From the NCBI GenBank assembly GCA_907165135.1, contig OU015566.1, positions 4,962,501 to 5,026,500 of the forward strand: 64,000 nt of DNA, read 5' to 3'. The notes beneath the pieces were generated by a model. The model saw nothing but the letters and a program-made list of their open reading frames with translations, ran no database searches and had not been told where the DNA came from. Source of the DNA: Oikopleura dioica. Taxonomy: Eukaryota > Chordata > Appendicularia > Copelata > Oikopleuridae. Positions 61,361 to 64,000 of the stretch are shown here, piece by piece. Position numbers and translations under genes: made by a program. Each line of letters begins with the position of its first letter. Position 1 is the first letter of the stretch.

Positions 61361-64000
61361 ATGCAAACTCGATCACAAACAAAAAAGCCAACAAAAAGGA
61401 AAAGGCTGAAGAGGAATCAATCAAGGATGAGCCATCCGACACGTGGACACCAAGATCGCAGCGAGGCCGTTCGGCGCGGAGGAGGAGGAGGATTTCGTCA
61501 AAGCGACAGGCAGCAGCAGTGCCGTACGGCCCAGCGAGGCAGGAGCAGCGGAAGATTCACGACAAGAAGCCCTTACCAGCTCGAGCTCCAGCTTCAGATC
61601 GAAATCGTTCAATGCGGAGAGACGATTGCGCAACTATTGACGCGATGGGATCAAACTGCACAAATCAGGGATTGTTCTCAAGCTTTTTTAGTATTTATTT
61701 TACAAAAAAAAGAAAGTTTTGAAAACAATTCAAGAAATCCGTTTCAGGCCGGTCATGTTCGACGAATTCTAGCTGCGGGAGGATCATTAGATCCAGATGT
61801 GCTGGAATCAATTACAATGAACAATTCACCGACGAATGCGACTCGGAGATCGCCTCCATTCTCAACACAGCAGCACCAGCGGCAAGTGGCGGTACGCGCA
61901 CCTGTTCCGGGATGGATCATCCGAGCGGCGGAACATGCACTCGAATTTGTAACAAGGGGGCGAGTGCGAGCGAATCACAGCAACAGCGGCGCGGGCTTGG
62001 CCGTACGGCAGCCATACGGCAGCCGAACGGCACCGGCGAATCGATGGCAGCGGGGAGTCAATGGAAGCGTACAGCCTCCGCCGAATGTCCGAGCGATTCA
62101 AGCAAGAACAGGGAGCACAAGAGGCTTCGTTTCGGCGAATCAGAATCCATTGGATTCGATCCGAAGCGATCCACCACCGAGATACAGCACACTCTTTCCA
62201 CCAAGGGAGGATCCACCACCAGCGTACAAATCACCGTCACCTCCGCTTCAAGTCACGATCAACAACAACAACCGTACCACCCTACCACGAGCAAAAGGAC
62301 AAGTGATAACACCAGAGGAATGGTCTTCAACGAGTTCATCGGAGAGCGAGGAAGACAGCGAAAAAGCGCAAAAGATGAGAGAACTGCGCGAACAGAAAAT
62401 GAGTCGATTTCACGAAAGACTCAAAAGGCTCAGTATTCACAATCTACGAGTTCGACATCGGATGCGCAATCGCCGGGGCGGCACTCTTCTTCATCGTCAA
62501 CCCGCGATGCGATTGCCCGCTCCCGCAACGGACGAGAAGGAAGAATCCGAAAACGAGAGAAAACGGTCCAGCAGTGCCGTACGGCCCAGCAGTGCCGTAC
62601 GGCCCAGCAGTGCCGTACGGCCCAGCAGCGGATCGAGCATCAGCGAAGACGAGTGGCGTCGAAGGTGCGAAGCCCGTATCCCCGGTCAATCGGGCACATC
62701 AGAAGAAGAAGACGAAAGTGCACCAGCACCGAGTCAGAGTCTGACCACTCAGACCGCCGAGGTAGATCTAGATTCCGAAGACGACAGCGACGAGGACGTG
62801 GAAGATCTGCCAGTGATGACAAGCCCAGGCCCGGCGGCGGTGCCGTACGGCTCGGCGGCGGCGGGTCAAATTGTACTACATCGAGAAGCACCAGCCGAAC
62901 TGAGAATCCTTTCTTACCAACAAAATCGTCTCTCTGCTCTTCAAGTATTTTTAATCCGTCTGCGAGTTTGTTTGGAACTCGGTCAACAACGGAAACAACC
63001 ATCAATAACGATTATGATGTCGATCGCAGAAATCTTTCTCTTTTTGGCTCAGCTGACTCTCACCCTTGTCCGCCTGGGACTTCAAATTCAAGACGAAGAG
63101 TAAGCAAAAGGTAAATGATTGTTTGAAAAAGCAACTCTAACGCTAAGGTTAAGCGCTCCACCACCGCCACCGCCATTGACCACAATTCTCACCCACGGCC
63201 CAAACATTTCTCAAGACCGTCAAGAATCTGAATCGTCGCGCGATTATGACGACAGTGATGGCGATGAATCAGGCAATGAAATTGTCGATACAAAAATCTC
63301 TTCAAATCCCTTTCCCTCACCTTGGCTAATATTCGAAAGAGCTTTTTATCACGACATGGAGAAAAATGTTGGCCTTTTTAAAGATTCGTCAATTAACTTT
63401 GCCGATGAAAATTATGTTTCGCCTCGATTTCCAAATGGAAAAGCTGTCCGAATCGGAATGGCAACTCCTTCTTTCGAAAAAGTTTTACTGATGGGTGGTT
63501 TTAACGATCTTCTACCCGAGAATCTCTCAAAATTCGTATACTTTGACGAAGAGTATGTGAAAAAATCGTGTCTCAAGGCGTCCACATGCGAGAAATGGCG
63601 ACTGGCGACTCTTGAATTCTACCACTGTTTGGCAGATTTTGCATTTACATTCCAGAGGAAGCAAACAAAAGTCCCAGAGCACACAAGCATCCGCATATAC
63701 TCAAAGAGCGTATGTAGCATGCATTTACCCGAACCGTTGGATAAAACGCCACAACTCGAGGATTATGGACGCGATTTGACCAAATCGATGATCAACTTGT
63801 TTGAATACGCCGCCGATACGAGCTACATGGCAATCAAAAGTGACGACAATTTCAATCACGACAAGCAAGATGTCTATCAAGTGCACTTTTTTATTCCGAC
63901 CTCTTCCGGTACTTGGAATTGTTGAAAGCCTTTGTCGATTACGGCTTTCCAAAATATCAATCGACTTGCTTCATTGATGACGATAATGCGCTTTCGCTCA
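61361..64000 (+). CDS. cluster gene 8: large disordered protein with PPxY motifs, runs off the window
   Basis: From MQTRSQTKKPTKRKRLKR the long frame runs to 63103 with a probable 57-nt in-frame intron (GTATTT...TTTCAG, 61688-61744). It has an Arg/Gln-rich N-part, two PPxY motifs close together (DPPPRYSTLF, DPPPAYKSP), acidic Ser clusters (SSSESEEDSEKAQ, DSEDDSDEDVEDLP) and tandem AVRPSS units coded by CCGTACGG. A second frame (61912-63114) is also open, and only that frame splices in phase (AAAAG|GTAAAT to CTAAG|GTTAAG) into the 3' exon with SAPPPPPPLTTI, ERAFYHDMEKNVGLFK and LLMGGFNDLLPENLSKF. Near 63885 the coding text again changes frame (YLELLKAFVDYGFPKYQ). PPxY motifs normally bind WW domains. 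Function unknown. Confidence 0.5.

Noticed and set aside
48613-64000. Integrated DNA virus or retroelement
   Set aside because: No polymerase, integrase, capsid or terminal repeats recognised, and genes carry many host-type introns. Kept only as one possible distant origin.
1-64000. tRNA, rRNA or spliced-leader RNA genes
   Set aside because: No cloverleaf-like or ribosomal sequence recognised by eye on either strand; a covariance-model scan would be needed to exclude small ones.

Overview
The window looks like nuclear DNA of an appendicularian (larvacean) tunicate, Oikopleura-like. Most genes are cut by very short introns (about 35-60 nt, many near 47 nt) with varied acceptors (TTCTAG, TTAG, AAAG, TTCAG). 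Several introns make a continuous frame only if the donor is GA or GG instead of GT. Chordate-type domain architectures occur (DCBLD-like, SDR16C-like, arylsulfatase B-like). The species call is inference. Most coding exons are shorter than a conventional ORF cutoff, so many genes below were assembled by hand from splice sites and reading phase.

Layout. 0.2-3.2 kb: a small EF-hand gene (+) meets a DEG/ENaC channel gene (-), 24 bp apart. 5.5-9.4 kb: a small secreted protein and a CUB-LCCL-discoidin receptor of DCBLD type, both (-). 9.4-15.9 kb: gene-poor and repeat-rich, with two hAT-like fold-back elements and only weak exons. 16-18.5 kb: a secreted Cys-rich/kelch-like gene (+) with a 731-bp element in an exon. 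18.8-22.2 kb: two tiny secreted peptides and an unknown basic protein. 22.3-26.3 kb: a retinol-type short-chain dehydrogenase and a kinesin motor (-). 27-31.1 kb: three-EF-hand protein, a predicted N-myristoylated basic protein, and a protein with a PP1-docking-like motif (+). 32.5-36.4 kb: arylsulfatase (+). 36.6-37.2 kb: unknown (-). 38-43.5 kb: two tandem paralogues of the 16-kb gene, the second broken. 43.6-45.5 kb: a secreted protein and a CUB protein (+). 46.3-46.6 kb: a small helical protein (-).

48.6-64 kb is different in character. It holds at least seven multi-exon genes on the + strand, none of which I recognise, with more GC-rich exons, Ala/Ser/Thr/Gln runs, two membrane proteins with Thr-rich stalks, nuclear-type basic proteins, CtBP-like and PPxY-like short motifs, and a palindrome CCGTACGG scattered through exons in different reading frames. 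It may be one rapidly evolving cluster, possibly partly polycistronic. I cannot assign a function.

The other theme is palindromic non-autonomous transposons: hAT-like copies with perfect 8-bp target duplications, piggyBac-like copies flanked by TTAA, an abundant CCTGAGTCAGG family, and minisatellite-filled fold-backs. Many sit inside introns, and two sit at almost the same codon of two paralogous exons. A few one-base frame breaks in homopolymers (sulfatase, third Cys-rich paralogue) may be assembly errors or real lesions.
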